51,408 nucleotides of DNA from Methylobacterium sp. J-076 (GTDB lineage Bacteria; Pseudomonadota; Alphaproteobacteria; Rhizobiales; Beijerinckiaceae): contig NZ_JAKSXW010000064.1 of the NCBI RefSeq assembly GCF_022829405.1, forward strand, positions 1 through 51,408, read 5' to 3'. Shown here in pieces: positions 26,460 through 34,813 of this stretch. Numbering within the stretch: the first letter of the stretch is position 1; each line of letters begins with the position of its first letter. Position numbers and translations under genes: made by a program. The notes beneath the pieces were generated by a model. The model did not search any database and was not told the origin of the DNA. It saw nothing but the letters and a program-made list of their open reading frames with translations.

Positions 26460-27668
26460 TCAGGCGGTGGGGGCCCCGGCATCTCGGCCGAGGTCCGCGT
26501 CGGGGATCAGCGTACCGTCCGCAACCACGTGATAATCGTGACCTTTCCATGTCACCGACCCCGACAGGAAGGCACAGGAGAAGTTCATGAAGGAGAGGAT
26601 GTCGCGAATCGGCAACAGCCAGTAGGCGTGCGGCGGCAGGCCGAAGGCCCGCTCCACCTGCCGGCACAGGACGATGCGGCAGGCCAGCGCGCTCGCCGCG
26701 GCAACCAGCGCCAGGGTGCCGGCGCCGGGCAGGAAGGCGGCGATGAGGGCGAGGGGGAAGGCGTGGGTGACCACGGAGCCGGCATAGCCCGCCGGATCGA
26801 CGGTGCGGATCGTGCGGTTCCAGCGCAGCTCGTGCCGCCACAGGCCCGGAAGCTCCGTGTCGACGCAGGTATGGCCGATGGTGAAGCTCGGGATCGCCAC
26901 CCGGCCGCCGAGGCCGCGCAGGGCCGCGCCGATGGCGTAGTCGTCCGCGAGGTCGTTGCGGAACCGGCGGAAGCCGCCCACCGCCTCGAGGCCCGCCCGG
27001 GTGAAGGCGACGGTGGAGCCGAAGCACGGCTTGGCGAGCCCGAGGCTCAGCCCCATCACCACGTTCGGCAGGAACTGGACGTCGATGGCGAGCGCCGAGA
27101 GCTGGCCCATGGCGCCGGGGAAGGCCGAGACGCCGTGGTAGAGGCAGGTCACGCCCGTCACGCCCGGCTGGGACAGTTCGGCGACGATCCGCTCCAGATA
27201 GTCGGGCGCCACCACCATGTCGCTGTCGGCCAGGACGATCACCGGATGGGCGATCTTCTCGGCCATGTTGATGAGGTTCGACACCTTGCGGTTCGAACCG
27301 TGCTGCCGGGCATCGATGACGAGGTCGATCCGCGCCTGCGGATAGGCGTCGCACAGGGCGCGGACCACGCCGATGGCGGGATCGCCCGCGCTCTGCACGC
27401 CGAACACGACCTGCACCGCGCCGGCATAATCCTGGCGCAGCACCGTCTCCAGGTTCTCGTAGAGGTTCGGCTCCAGCCCGCAGAGGGGCTTCAGCACCGT
27501 CACCGCCGGGCGCTCCGCCCCGTCCGGCAGGGCGGGGATCCGCCGGGCGCCGTAGCGGCCGACGAAGAACGCCGCCGCGAGCCCGTAGAGGCAGCCCGCC
27601 CCGGCGATCACGAGGCAGAGCGGCGACAGCCAGAGCAGCGCCTGCGACGCCAGGGGAGTCAGATCCAT
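26460..27668 (-). CDS. hpnI: Hopanoid glycosyltransferase, GT2/GT21 ceramide-glucosyltransferase-like (HpnI)
   Basis: 402 aa. An N-terminal TM helix (LLWLSPLCLVIAGAGCLYG) precedes the GT-A domain with AVTVLKPLCGLEPNL, VLADSDMVVAPDYL (DxD-type motif), and ELRWNRTIRT corresponding to the (Q/R)xxRW element. Two or three C-terminal TM helices follow. HpnI transfers N-acetylglucosamine to bacteriohopanetetrol at the inner membrane. Its partners HpnK and HpnJ are downstream; hpnM ends 53 nt upstream. Confidence 0.93.
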   Translation of the reverse strand: MDLTPLASQALLWLSPLCLVIAGAGCLYGLAAAFFVGRYGARRIPALPDGAERPAVTVLKPLCGLEPNLYENLETVLRQDYAGAVQVVFGVQSAGDPAIGVVRALCDAYPQARIDLVIDARQHGSNRKVSNLINMAEKIAHPVIVLADSDMVVAPDYLERIVAELSQPGVTGVTCLYHGVSAFPGAMGQLSALAIDVQFLPNVVMGLSLGLAKPCFGSTVAFTRAGLEAVGGFRRFRNDLADDYAIGAALRGLGGRVAIPSFTIGHTCVDTELPGLWRHELRWNRTIRTVDPAGYAGSVVTHAFPLALIAAFLPGAGTLALVAAASALACRIVLCRQVERAFGLPPHAYWLLPIRDILSFMNFSCAFLSGSVTWKGHDYHVVADGTLIPDADLGRDAGAPTA

Positions 27669-27721
27669 CCGTCGGGTCCGTGAGGTGTCCGGCCGCCGGC
27701 TGCGGCGTTGCGGGCGTCGGC

Positions 27722-28375
27722 CTACTGGGCCGCCTTGGCGGGCGCAGGCTTGTCGGAGGCTGGTTTGGCGGCGGCGAGCATGCCGTCGGCACGCTCGGTC
27801 AGGAACTTCACGGCCCCCTCTGCGCCGCCGCTGGCGAGCGGCTTCGACAGCATGGTGCGCTGGGCCGCGATCTCGCTCACGTCGCCGTTGAGAAGGACGT
27901 CCTGGACCCTATCGTCCGCATTGACGACGAAGTCGACCGCGGAATCGTCGCCGCCCGCAGTCGTGACCTTGGTCGGCACCACCCGCTGCGCGCCGCGCAT
28001 CTCGACCTTCGGCGTCACCTCGAACTTGCCGCCCGCGGCTTGGCTCAGGCGGTTCGCGTAGGTGACGGTCAGGCTGCGCTTGAACGCCTTCGTCAGAGAC
28101 TCCCGCTGCTCGGGGGTGAAGCCCGACCATTTGGATCCGACGGCGATGCGGGCCATGGCCGGAAAGTCGAACGCCTTGTCGATGGCCGGGGTCACGGCGG
28201 CGACGCGGGCGGGGAGGGCGCCGGGCCCGTCCTTCACGGCGGCGGAGAACGACGCGTAGAGGTCGCGCACGGTCTGCACCGCAGCCTCGTCCCCCGCCGC
28301 GGCGGGGGCGGCGGCGAACGGCACCAGGACGACCGCGGCGGCGAGCGCCGCGGCGATGCGGCGGTTCAGGCGCAC
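27722..28375 (-). CDS. hpnM: Periplasmic MlaC/Ttg2D-like hopanoid transport protein (HpnM)
   Basis: 217 aa. A signal peptide is evident (RRIAAALAAAVVLVPFAAAP then AAAGDEA). The mature part shows the MlaC/Ttg2D fold signature RIAVGSKWSGFTPEQRESLTKAFKRSLTVTYANRL. It ends with an Ala/Pro/Lys-rich tail. Family members shuttle lipids across the periplasm, and HpnM is assigned to hopanoid traffic with HpnN. The GTG start at 28375 overlaps the 3' end of hpnL by 10 nt, which supports translational coupling. Confidence 0.9.
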   Translation of the reverse strand: MRLNRRIAAALAAAVVLVPFAAAPAAAGDEAAVQTVRDLYASFSAAVKDGPGALPARVAAVTPAIDKAFDFPAMARIAVGSKWSGFTPEQRESLTKAFKRSLTVTYANRLSQAAGGKFEVTPKVEMRGAQRVVPTKVTTAGGDDSAVDFVVNADDRVQDVLLNGDVSEIAAQRTMLSKPLASGGAEGAVKFLTERADGMLAAAKPASDKPAPAKAAQ

Positions 28376-29487
28376 TTCTTCAGTTCCTTCTCGTCCAGCC
28401 GGGAGACCATCCGCGGCGGAGCATAGCTGTAGAACGGGCCGAGGGTGGCCGGCGGCGGCGAAGCTTTCGGCCGGCGGGCGAAGCGGGCCGCCTCGTCCGG
28501 CTCCGGCTCGGCCTCGTCCGCCTCGCCCGTGGCGCGCAGCCGCGCCTCGATCCGGTGCCACGCCAGCAGGCTCGGCAGGCCGACGCCGAGATCGGCGAAG
28601 CGCTTCACCAGGGAGAGGGCGAGGGCCGCCTCGGCGGGGATGTTGAACAGGCCGCACAGGGCGATCAGGCCGCCCTCCTGCGCCCCGAGCGCCCCCGGCA
28701 CAGCGAAGGCCGCACCGCGCACCGCCTGGGCGAGGCTCTCGATCACCAGGGCCTGCATGAAGTCCACCGGGTAGCCCATGAAATGCAGGCACAGGTAGAC
28801 TTCGAAGGTGCCGATGATCCAGCCGCCGAAATGCACGACGATCGCCGCGAACACCCGGCCCGGCGCCCCGTAGAGGCGGCGCAGGCCGTCATAGAGATGG
28901 TCCACCGCGCCCAGCGCCCGCCACTCCCGCCCGGAGGCGAACCGGTTGAGGAGGGCCTGGATCACCCGGTGACCGGCCCGGCGCTGGATCAGGTAGAAGG
29001 CCGCGAGTGCGGGCACGGCGAGGGCCACGCCCCCGGCGACCGTGCGGGCCACCGGCCCGTCGCCGTCGAGCCAGATCAGCAGGCCGAGGCCGAGCACCGT
29101 GAAGAGGAGCTGGGTGACGGCCTGGGTCATCAGGTCGACGAACATGCTGGCGCCGGCCAGGGCGCCGCTCACGCCGCGCTTGGCCAGAAGGCGCGCGCCG
29201 ACGAAGTCGCCGCCCACCGTCGCCACGGGCAGGAGGGTGTTGATGCCCTCCCGCACGAACCGCAGGGTGATGCAGTCGCGCAGGCGGGGCCGGTCGTTCC
29301 TCGGGAAGACGACGTGCCAGCCCAGCCCCGCCCAGGCCACCGCCAGGATCCGGGCGAGGACGACGAGGAGCGCGCCCCATCCGGCGCTCGCAACCGCGGC
29401 CGACACGTCCTCGAGGCCCGAGGACGCGAACAGGCCCACGACCGTGCAGAGACCGGCGATCGAGGCCAGTGTCGTGAGACGCTTCAT
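28366..29487 (-). CDS. hpnL: Hopanoid-associated integral membrane protein (HpnL), lysyl-PG-synthase TM-like
   Basis: 373 aa with about eight hydrophobic helices, e.g. LASIAGLCTVVGLFA and GWGALLVVLARILAVAWAGL. It matches the flippase-like domain shared with the membrane part of MprF/lysylphosphatidylglycerol synthase (DUF2064/HpnL type), with AVPGALGAQEGGLIALCGLF and GVGLPSLLAWHRIEARL as recognisable late elements. The exact role is unsettled; transport of hopanoids or of a head-group precursor is plausible. It is the first gene of the minus-strand hpn run and is divergent from the amidinotransferase gene with 213 nt between. Confidence 0.88.
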   Translation of the reverse strand: MKRLTTLASIAGLCTVVGLFASSGLEDVSAAVASAGWGALLVVLARILAVAWAGLGWHVVFPRNDRPRLRDCITLRFVREGINTLLPVATVGGDFVGARLLAKRGVSGALAGASMFVDLMTQAVTQLLFTVLGLGLLIWLDGDGPVARTVAGGVALAVPALAAFYLIQRRAGHRVIQALLNRFASGREWRALGAVDHLYDGLRRLYGAPGRVFAAIVVHFGGWIIGTFEVYLCLHFMGYPVDFMQALVIESLAQAVRGAAFAVPGALGAQEGGLIALCGLFNIPAEAALALSLVKRFADLGVGLPSLLAWHRIEARLRATGEADEAEPEPDEAARFARRPKASPPPATLGPFYSYAPPRMVSRLDEKELKKCA

Positions 29488-29700
29488 CTTCGTCTTTCAA
29501 GCTCGCAAAAGGCTTGATGCGGGAAATCGGTCACGGTCGCGGCGGAAATAGGTCCAAGCGGCCCCGACTAGTTATTCCGTCACGTTGCAGCATGGATGAG
29601 CCGTGTCTATCACCCGTTTGCTACACCGAGGGGCAAAGCGGCGGCCGGGCTAGGTGTCCCGGACATGAGACCGCGAGACGTCACAGAAGAGGCACACGTC

Positions 29701-30876
29701 ATGGACCGCGAATCATCCATCACGGCCGTCGAGGCCGTGAACGAGGACGCACGAGTCGAGGGTCTTTCCGGCCACCGGGAGCCCGCCGCGCCTGCGCCGC
29801 ACTCGCCGGTCATGGCCTGGAACGAGTGGGACCCGCTGGAGGAGGTGATCGTCGGCTCCCTCGACGGGGCCACGATCCCGACCCACCACCTCACCGTCAT
29901 CTTCAACCTGCCGCGGGCCGCGCAGCCGTTCTACCGGCTCGCGTCCGGGTGGAAGTATCCGAAGTTCATGAAGAAGCTCGCCCAGGCCGAGCTCGACAAC
30001 TTCATCACCATCCTCGCGGGCGAGGGCGTGAAGGTGCGCCGGCCGGACACGGTGGACTTCTCCCGCAAGTTCAAGGCGCCGCTCTGGACCTCGCGCGGGT
30101 TCTGCGTCGCCTGCCCGCGCGACCCGTACCTCGTGATCGGTGACGAGATCATCGAGAGCCCGATGTGCTGGCGCTCGCGCTACTTCGAGGGCGACGCCTA
30201 CCGCTCGCTGTTCAAGGAGTACTTCCGCAACGGCGCCCGCTGGACCTCGGCCCCGCGCCCGCAGCTGACGGACGACCTCTACAACTACGACTACCGGGTG
30301 CCGAACCTGAAGGCCGGCGAGCCCATGCAGTTCACGGTCAACGAGTTCGAGCCGGTCTTCGACGCGGCCGACTTCGTGCGCTGCGGCCGGGACCTGTTCG
30401 TCACCCGCTCCAACGTGACGAACCTGATGGGCATCGAGTGGCTGCGGCGCCACCTCGGCCCGGGCTTCCGCATCCACGAGATCGAGAGCCGCTGCCCGCA
30501 GCCGATGCACATCGACTCGTCGTTCATGCCCCTCGCCCCCGGCAAGGTGCTGGTGAACCCGGACTACGTCGATGTGGACAGGCTCCCGGCGGTGCTCAAG
30601 AAGTGGGACGTGCTCATCGCCCCGCGCCCCGACCCGGTGGAGGGCTTCATGAGCAAGATCTCGATGTGCTCGCCCTGGACCTCGATCAACGTGCTGGCGA
30701 TCACCGAGAAGAAGATCGTCGTGGACCAGAGCCAGCCGACGCTCATCAAGGCCCTGAAGGACTGGGGCTTCGATCCGATCCCGGCGCCGTTCCTGAGCTA
30801 CGGCCCGTTCGGCGGCTCGTTCCACTGCGCCACGCTCGACGTGCGCCGCCGCGGGACGCTGCAGTCGTACTTCTAG
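29701..30876 (+). CDS. Arginine:X amidinotransferase (AGAT/StrB1/CyrA family), candidate hopanoid head-group amidinotransferase
   Basis: 391 aa. The family moves an amidino group from arginine to an amine (glycine in creatine synthesis, inosamine phosphate in streptomycin synthesis). The catalytic triad is intact: FDAADF (Asp221/Asp224), PMHIDSSF (His270) and GGSFHCATLDVRRRGTLQSY (Cys376). MAWNEWDPLEEVIVGS near residue 38 is the usual first beta-blade. The first ~35 residues are a non-conserved lead. Start at 29701 has AGAGG 8 nt upstream; in-frame ATGs at 29596 and 29665 lack this. The substrate is not evident from sequence, but the gene faces hpnL, and cyclitol-ether hopanoids made by HpnI/K/J carry a free amine. 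That makes guanidinylation of the hopanoid head group a strong candidate (inference). Confidence 0.9.
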   Translation: MDRESSITAVEAVNEDARVEGLSGHREPAAPAPHSPVMAWNEWDPLEEVIVGSLDGATIPTHHLTVIFNLPRAAQPFYRLASGWKYPKFMKKLAQAELDNFITILAGEGVKVRRPDTVDFSRKFKAPLWTSRGFCVACPRDPYLVIGDEIIESPMCWRSRYFEGDAYRSLFKEYFRNGARWTSAPRPQLTDDLYNYDYRVPNLKAGEPMQFTVNEFEPVFDAADFVRCGRDLFVTRSNVTNLMGIEWLRRHLGPGFRIHEIESRCPQPMHIDSSFMPLAPGKVLVNPDYVDVDRLPAVLKKWDVLIAPRPDPVEGFMSKISMCSPWTSINVLAITEKKIVVDQSQPTLIKALKDWGFDPIPAPFLSYGPFGGSFHCATLDVRRRGTLQSYF

Positions 30877-30889
30877 TCGGGCGGGTCTT

Positions 30890-30979
30890 CGTCGTCGCGA
30901 GGGTCAGGGAAGCGATCCGGGCGCGCCACGGTCACCACCGTGGCGCGCCCGGGGGCGCCTCACTTCGTTCGCGATGACG
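30890..30979. repeat. Dispersed repeat, family A, degenerate copy with perfect 16-bp hairpin
   Basis: The outer ends (GTCGTCGCGAGGG on the left, TCGTTCGCGATGACGG on the right) are imperfect inverted copies of the CGTCATTGCGAGC ends seen at 37288-37381 and 45674-45767. The centre is a perfect 16-bp inverted repeat (30917-30932 / 30937-30952, loop CACC). The right end overlaps the last codons and stop of the alpha/beta hydrolase. The hairpin may also end transcription of both convergent genes, though no T-run follows. Confidence 0.65.
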
Positions 30980-32000
30980 GTGCGCTGTCCAGGCCCTCGA
31001 TCAGCGCCCGGTTGAAGGCCTCCGGCTCGCTCATCTGCGGGGCGTGGCCCGAATCGGGGAATTCCACGAGGCGGGCGCCGGGGATCGCCTTCGCCGCCGC
31101 CCGGCCGAGCTCCGGATACCGGCCGAGCTGACCGCGCATCTCCGGCGGGACGAGGTCCTTGCCGATGGCGGTGTTGTCCTTCTGGCCGATCATCAGCAGC
31201 GTCGGCACCCCGATCTGCGGGAAGCGGTAGACCACCGGCTGCGTGACGATCATGTCGTAGAGGAGCGCCGAATCCCAGGCGACCGCCTCCTTGCCCGGCC
31301 CCCGGTACAGGCCCGCCAGCATCTCCACCCAGGGCTCGTAGCGCGCCTCCCACTGGCCGGCGTAGTAGGTGGCCGTCTCGTAGGCGCGGATCGTCTCCGC
31401 GCTGGTCTTGAGATCGCGCTGGTACCATTGCTCGACGGAGACCGGCGGCAGCCCCTTGGCGGCCCAATCCTCCAGGCCGATCGGGTTCACCATCACCAGC
31501 TGCGCGACCTCCTTCGGGTAGAGGAGGGCGTAGTGGGCGGCGAGCATCCCCCCCGTCGAGTGGCCCACGATGACGGGCCGCTCCACGCCGAGCTTGGTGA
31601 GCAGGGCGTGGGTGTTCTCGGCGAGCTGCCGGAAGGTGAACTGGTAGGCCGCGGGCTTGCTCGACTTGCAGAAGCCGATCTGGTCCGGCGCCACGACCCG
31701 GTAGCCCGCCCCGGTGAGGGCGCGGATCTGGCTGTCCCAGGTGGCGGCGCAGAAGTTCTTGCCGTGGAGCAGCACCGCCGTGCGCCCGTTGGGATGCGCG
31801 GGCGCCACGTCGAGGTAGGCCATCTGCAGCGGCTGGCGCTGCGAGGTGAAGGTGAAGCGCTCCACCGGGAACGGGTAGTCGAAGCCCTCGAGCTCCGGCC
31901 CGTAGGCGGGGGCGGGGAGGGGGTCGGCCCGGCCGGGAAGGGTCGCACCGAGGGTGAGGGCGAGGAGGGCCGGGACGAGGGCGGTGCGGCGCATGGGCAT
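30960..32000 (-). CDS. Secreted alpha/beta hydrolase
   Basis: 346 aa. A signal peptide (MPMRRTALVPALLALTLGAT, cleavage near RAD) sends it to the periplasm or outside. The alpha/beta-hydrolase fold shows the oxyanion region VLLHGKNFCAATWD, nucleophile elbow GHSTGG (Ser148), MIGQKDNTA near the acid residue and the late histidine in PDSGHAPQMSEPEAF. The closest textbook relatives are haloalkane dehalogenase/epoxide hydrolase/esterase-like enzymes, so the substrate is open. Its final residues (SAPSSRTK) are encoded by a dispersed repeat, suggesting that the original C-terminus was altered. Confidence 0.85.
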   Translation of the reverse strand: MPMRRTALVPALLALTLGATLPGRADPLPAPAYGPELEGFDYPFPVERFTFTSQRQPLQMAYLDVAPAHPNGRTAVLLHGKNFCAATWDSQIRALTGAGYRVVAPDQIGFCKSSKPAAYQFTFRQLAENTHALLTKLGVERPVIVGHSTGGMLAAHYALLYPKEVAQLVMVNPIGLEDWAAKGLPPVSVEQWYQRDLKTSAETIRAYETATYYAGQWEARYEPWVEMLAGLYRGPGKEAVAWDSALLYDMIVTQPVVYRFPQIGVPTLLMIGQKDNTAIGKDLVPPEMRGQLGRYPELGRAAAKAIPGARLVEFPDSGHAPQMSEPEAFNRALIEGLDSAPSSRTK

Positions 32001-32092
32001 CTCGTGGTGGAGGGCGGTAGGCTTCCGGCGGAGCGCGCGATCGCCCTATTGTAAGGGGTGAACCGTCCGTCGTGCCGCCCCGGAAGCCCTGG

Positions 32093-32587
32093 ATGCCACA
32101 TATTTCCGCCGCCGCCGGCCTCCTGGCCGGATTGCTCGCCGCCGTCCCCGCCCAGGCGGCCGATGCGTGCGATGCCCTCACGGCCAAGATCATCCGCGGC
32201 ACCGGGGCCTCCCTCGCCGGCCGGGACGGGGCCTACGCGGTGTTCCGGGCGCAGGATGCCGAGCGGATGAGCCTCGATTGCCGGGCCCCGGCGCGGATCA
32301 CCCTCGCCTCCCTGGATCGCGAACCGGGCCGAGCGTACTTCGCCCTGGTGGGGCTCGCGGCGCGGGCGCTGACCGGCGCCGACGCCGAGCGCGCCGAGGT
32401 GCTGGCGCTGAACCTCCACCAGGACAGCCTGCTGGCCGACGCCCCTCGCCGGGGCGCCACCGGCCGGGCGCTGATGCTGTGCGAGACCAGCCCCCGGACG
32501 GACGTCCTGGCCGGCGACCTCACCGTCTGCCGGATCGCCCCCGCCACGGGCGCCCCCGGGCTTTCGCGCCGGCGCCATGCCGGCTAG
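32093..32587 (+). CDS. Hypothetical secreted protein upstream of kdsA
   Basis: 164 aa from the ATG at 32093 (a GTG at 32072 would add 7 residues). A clear signal peptide, HISAAAGLLAGLLAAVPAQA followed by ADACD, is followed by a mature part with three cysteines and no recognised domain (ARITLASLDREPGRAYFALVG). GGAAG-type SD is weak (GGAAG, 6 nt upstream). It ends 9 nt before kdsA, so the two are probably co-transcribed. Function unknown. Confidence 0.65.
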   Translation: MPHISAAAGLLAGLLAAVPAQAADACDALTAKIIRGTGASLAGRDGAYAVFRAQDAERMSLDCRAPARITLASLDREPGRAYFALVGLAARALTGADAERAEVLALNLHQDSLLADAPRRGATGRALMLCETSPRTDVLAGDLTVCRIAPATGAPGLSRRRHAG

Positions 32588-32596
32588 ACCGTCGCC

Positions 32597-33448
32597 ATGT
32601 CGAACGCCCAATCCGGCCCCGTGGTCCGCGCCCGCGACACCGCCTTCGCCAACCACCTGCCCCTGTCGCTGATCGCGGGGCCCTGCCAGCTCGAAAGCCG
32701 GAGCCACGGGCTCGAGATCGCCGCCGCCCTCAAGGAGTTGGCGGGCAGGCTCGGCATCGGCCTCGTGTTCAAGGCGTCCTTCGACAAGGCCAACCGCACC
32801 TCCGGCGGTGCGGCCCGGGGCATGGGGCTGGATGGCGCCCTCCCGGTCTTCGCGGAGATCCGCGAGACCCTGGGCCTGCCCGTCCTCACCGACGTCCATG
32901 ACGCGGCCCAGTGCGCCCCCGTGGCCGAGGCGGTGGATGTCCTGCAGATCCCGGCCTTCCTCTGCCGCCAGACCGACCTGCTCCTCGCCGCCGCCGCCAC
33001 CGGGCGGGTGGTGAACGTGAAGAAGGGCCAGTTCCTCGCCCCTTGGGACATGAAGCACGTGGCCGCGAAGGTGACGCAGGCCGGCAACCCGAACGTCATC
33101 GTCACCGAGCGTGGCGCCTCCTTCGGCTACAACACCCTCGTCTCCGACATGCGCAGCCTGCCGATCATGGCCGAAGTCACGGGGGGCGCCCCCGTGGTGT
33201 TCGACGCCACCCATTCCGTGCAGCAGCCGGGCGGGCAGGGGGGAAGCTCCGGTGGCCAGCGCGAGTTCGTGGCGGTCCTCGCCCGGGCGGCGGTGGCGGT
33301 CGGCGTGGCGGGCGTGTTCATCGAGACGCACCCCGACCCCGACCGGGCCCCCTCGGACGGGCCGAACATGGTCGCCCTGAAGGACATGCCCGCCCTCCTT
33401 GCGGAGCTGATCGCCTTCGACCGCCTCGCCAAGGCGCGCCCGGCGTAG
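32597..33448 (+). CDS. kdsA: 3-deoxy-8-phosphooctulonate (KDO-8-P) synthase
   Basis: 283 aa. Condenses PEP with arabinose 5-phosphate for the KDO of lipopolysaccharide. Signatures: [86 protein letters not shown], and [13 protein letters not shown]. The cysteine in the LCRQTD and GPCQL strands agrees with either the metal-dependent or independent class; the Asn/Cys discriminator near GPCQL points to the metal-dependent type but I did not verify it. It belongs to the kdsA-eno region common in Rhizobiales. Confidence 0.95.
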   Translation: MSNAQSGPVVRARDTAFANHLPLSLIAGPCQLESRSHGLEIAAALKELAGRLGIGLVFKASFDKANRTSGGAARGMGLDGALPVFAEIRETLGLPVLTDVHDAAQCAPVAEAVDVLQIPAFLCRQTDLLLAAAATGRVVNVKKGQFLAPWDMKHVAAKVTQAGNPNVIVTERGASFGYNTLVSDMRSLPIMAEVTGGAPVVFDATHSVQQPGGQGGSSGGQREFVAVLARAAVAVGVAGVFIETHPDPDRAPSDGPNMVALKDMPALLAELIAFDRLAKARPA

Positions 33449-33517
33449 GGAGGCCCTCCGCCGTCCCGGCCCCTCCCGGTCATCGCGACCGGTGCGCCGC
33501 AACGAGGCGAGGAAGCC

Positions 33518-34189
33518 TCAACGGGCGGGGGTCAGCACGTGGATCCGCAGGGGCTGGACGAGGGCGAAGCGCCCGTCCTCCCTCGTCTCGGCCGCCGCCG
33601 CGAAGGCGGCTTCCACGGTCGCCCGCCGGTCCCGGATCGCCCCGGCGCGGGCCGGATCGACCGCGGTGACGCGGGCGAAGAACGCCTCCCGATCCGCGAA
33701 ACTCTCCCACCGGTCGAGGATGACGTCGCGCTCGCAGGTGAGGCCCCCGCCCGCGACGGCCTCGGCGATCGCCGCCTGCGCCGCCGCGCGGATCTCGGTC
33801 TCGTCCTCGATCGGCTTCAGCGCGTCGAAGAAGGTGCCGGACGCCAGGGGCTCCACCACCACGAGGCGGCATCCCGGGCGCAGCACCCGCGCGGCCTCGA
33901 CGAGCGCCCGGGCCGGATCGGGGACATGGTGCAGGGAATTCAGCATCACCGCCCCGTCGAAACTGCCGTCGGGGAAGGGAAGCGCCTCGCCGGAGGCTTC
34001 CTCGAAGCGGGCGCCGGGGACCGCGTGCCGCGCCTTGGCCAGGGCCTTTTCGCCGGGGTCGATCCCCGTCACCGCAGCCCCCGCCTCGGCGAGGGGCCGG
34101 GCCAGCGCCCCCGTTCCGCAGCCGATATCCAGCACGGCCTTGCCGGCGAGGGGGGCGAAGGTCTCTCGGATGAGGGTGAGGGCGTCCAT
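33518..34189 (-). CDS. Class I SAM-dependent methyltransferase (Methyltransf_11 type)
   Basis: 223 aa from ATG at 34189. The SAM motif I is VLDIGCGTGALARPL (about residues 19-33), followed by VTGIDPGEKALAKAR, a FDGAVMLNSLHHVPDPARALVEAARVLRPGC-type motif II/III block, and a C-terminal half with helical character. This is a generic small-molecule methyltransferase of the UbiE/Methyltransf_11 type; the substrate cannot be read from the sequence. Reading extends upstream to 34378 without a stop, but that part is basic and unlike the family. Confidence 0.78.
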   Translation of the reverse strand: MDALTLIRETFAPLAGKAVLDIGCGTGALARPLAEAGAAVTGIDPGEKALAKARHAVPGARFEEASGEALPFPDGSFDGAVMLNSLHHVPDPARALVEAARVLRPGCRLVVVEPLASGTFFDALKPIEDETEIRAAAQAAIAEAVAGGGLTCERDVILDRWESFADREAFFARVTAVDPARAGAIRDRRATVEAAFAAAAETREDGRFALVQPLRIHVLTPAR

Positions 34190-34263
34190 CGAACCGGGCT
34201 CCGGCAGCGCCTCGGCCGGCGCCGGCCAACCTATGCGCCGGTTCGGCCGGCGGCGCACCCTCC

Positions 34264-34506
34264 TCAGGGCGTCGCGCATTTCCGTGAGGGCGGGGCGATG
34301 GCGCAGTTCAGCACGCATTGCGCCCGGGCGGCGCAGAACCACGACAGGGATCCGCTCTTCACGCACTCCCCGCCACAATGCCGGTAGGGCCCCCCGTAGA
34401 GCGGCCGGACATAGACCGCATCGGTGACCGCGGGACCGCGCAGGGGCAGAGCGGCGGCCGGAGCCGCACAGAAGAGGAGCAGGGGAAACAGGCGCGCAGG
34501 CCGCAT
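34264..34506 (-). CDS. Small secreted cysteine-rich protein
   Basis: 80 aa. A signal peptide (RLFPLLLFCAAPAAALP) is followed by a short mature part with six cysteines in the order HCGGEC, FC, QCVLNC, KC, suggesting three disulfides. Short secreted proteins of similar design (DUF3551-like, with CxxxC pairs) are frequent in Bradyrhizobium and Methylobacterium. No clear ribosome-binding site is visible. Divergent from the Gly/Tyr-rich gene. Function unknown. Confidence 0.55.
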   Translation of the reverse strand: MRPARLFPLLLFCAAPAAALPLRGPAVTDAVYVRPLYGGPYRHCGGECVKSGSLSWFCAARAQCVLNCAIAPPSRKCATP

Positions 34507-34813
34507 GGGGGAGTTCGTGGACCGTCGGGGCCGCGATCAGAGGGCCATGCGGAGGATCCGTCGATTAAATTGCGTGTCAGCATCCGGCCCAGGAACGGAT
34601 TGGTTCCCAAGACTCTGTGCGGAACGGCACAGCTTCCCAAGCCGCTTCGGCAGGCATGCGCCGCTGCACACACGAGAACAGTAGACCGCGCAGAGACTGA
34701 ACCAGCGTTCATCATGCAGGAACGGCGAGAAACGCGGCGCGAATCCTTTGGAACCAGCACGTGGGGGGTCACGTTGTTGGACCATGATCGATCTAAGATC
34801 GAGAAAGGATACC
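34507..34813. other. 307-nt divergent intergenic region with stress-type promoter
   Basis: Between two small secreted-protein genes. It is AT-richer than average between 34560 and 34760. The only features I can support are the EcfG-type promoter and the small palindrome TCGATCT-A-AGATCGA (34788-34802) next to the ribosome-binding site of the downstream gene. Confidence 0.5.
34750..34775 (+). promoter_or_regulatory. EcfG (PhyR general stress) type promoter
   Basis: GGAAC at 34750-34754 and CGTT at 34772-34775 are separated by 17 nt, matching the GGAAC-N16/17-CGTT consensus for the alphaproteobacterial general stress sigma factor EcfG. It lies 38 nt upstream of the ATG at 34814, leaving a short leader that includes AAAGGA. 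Confidence 0.7.
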
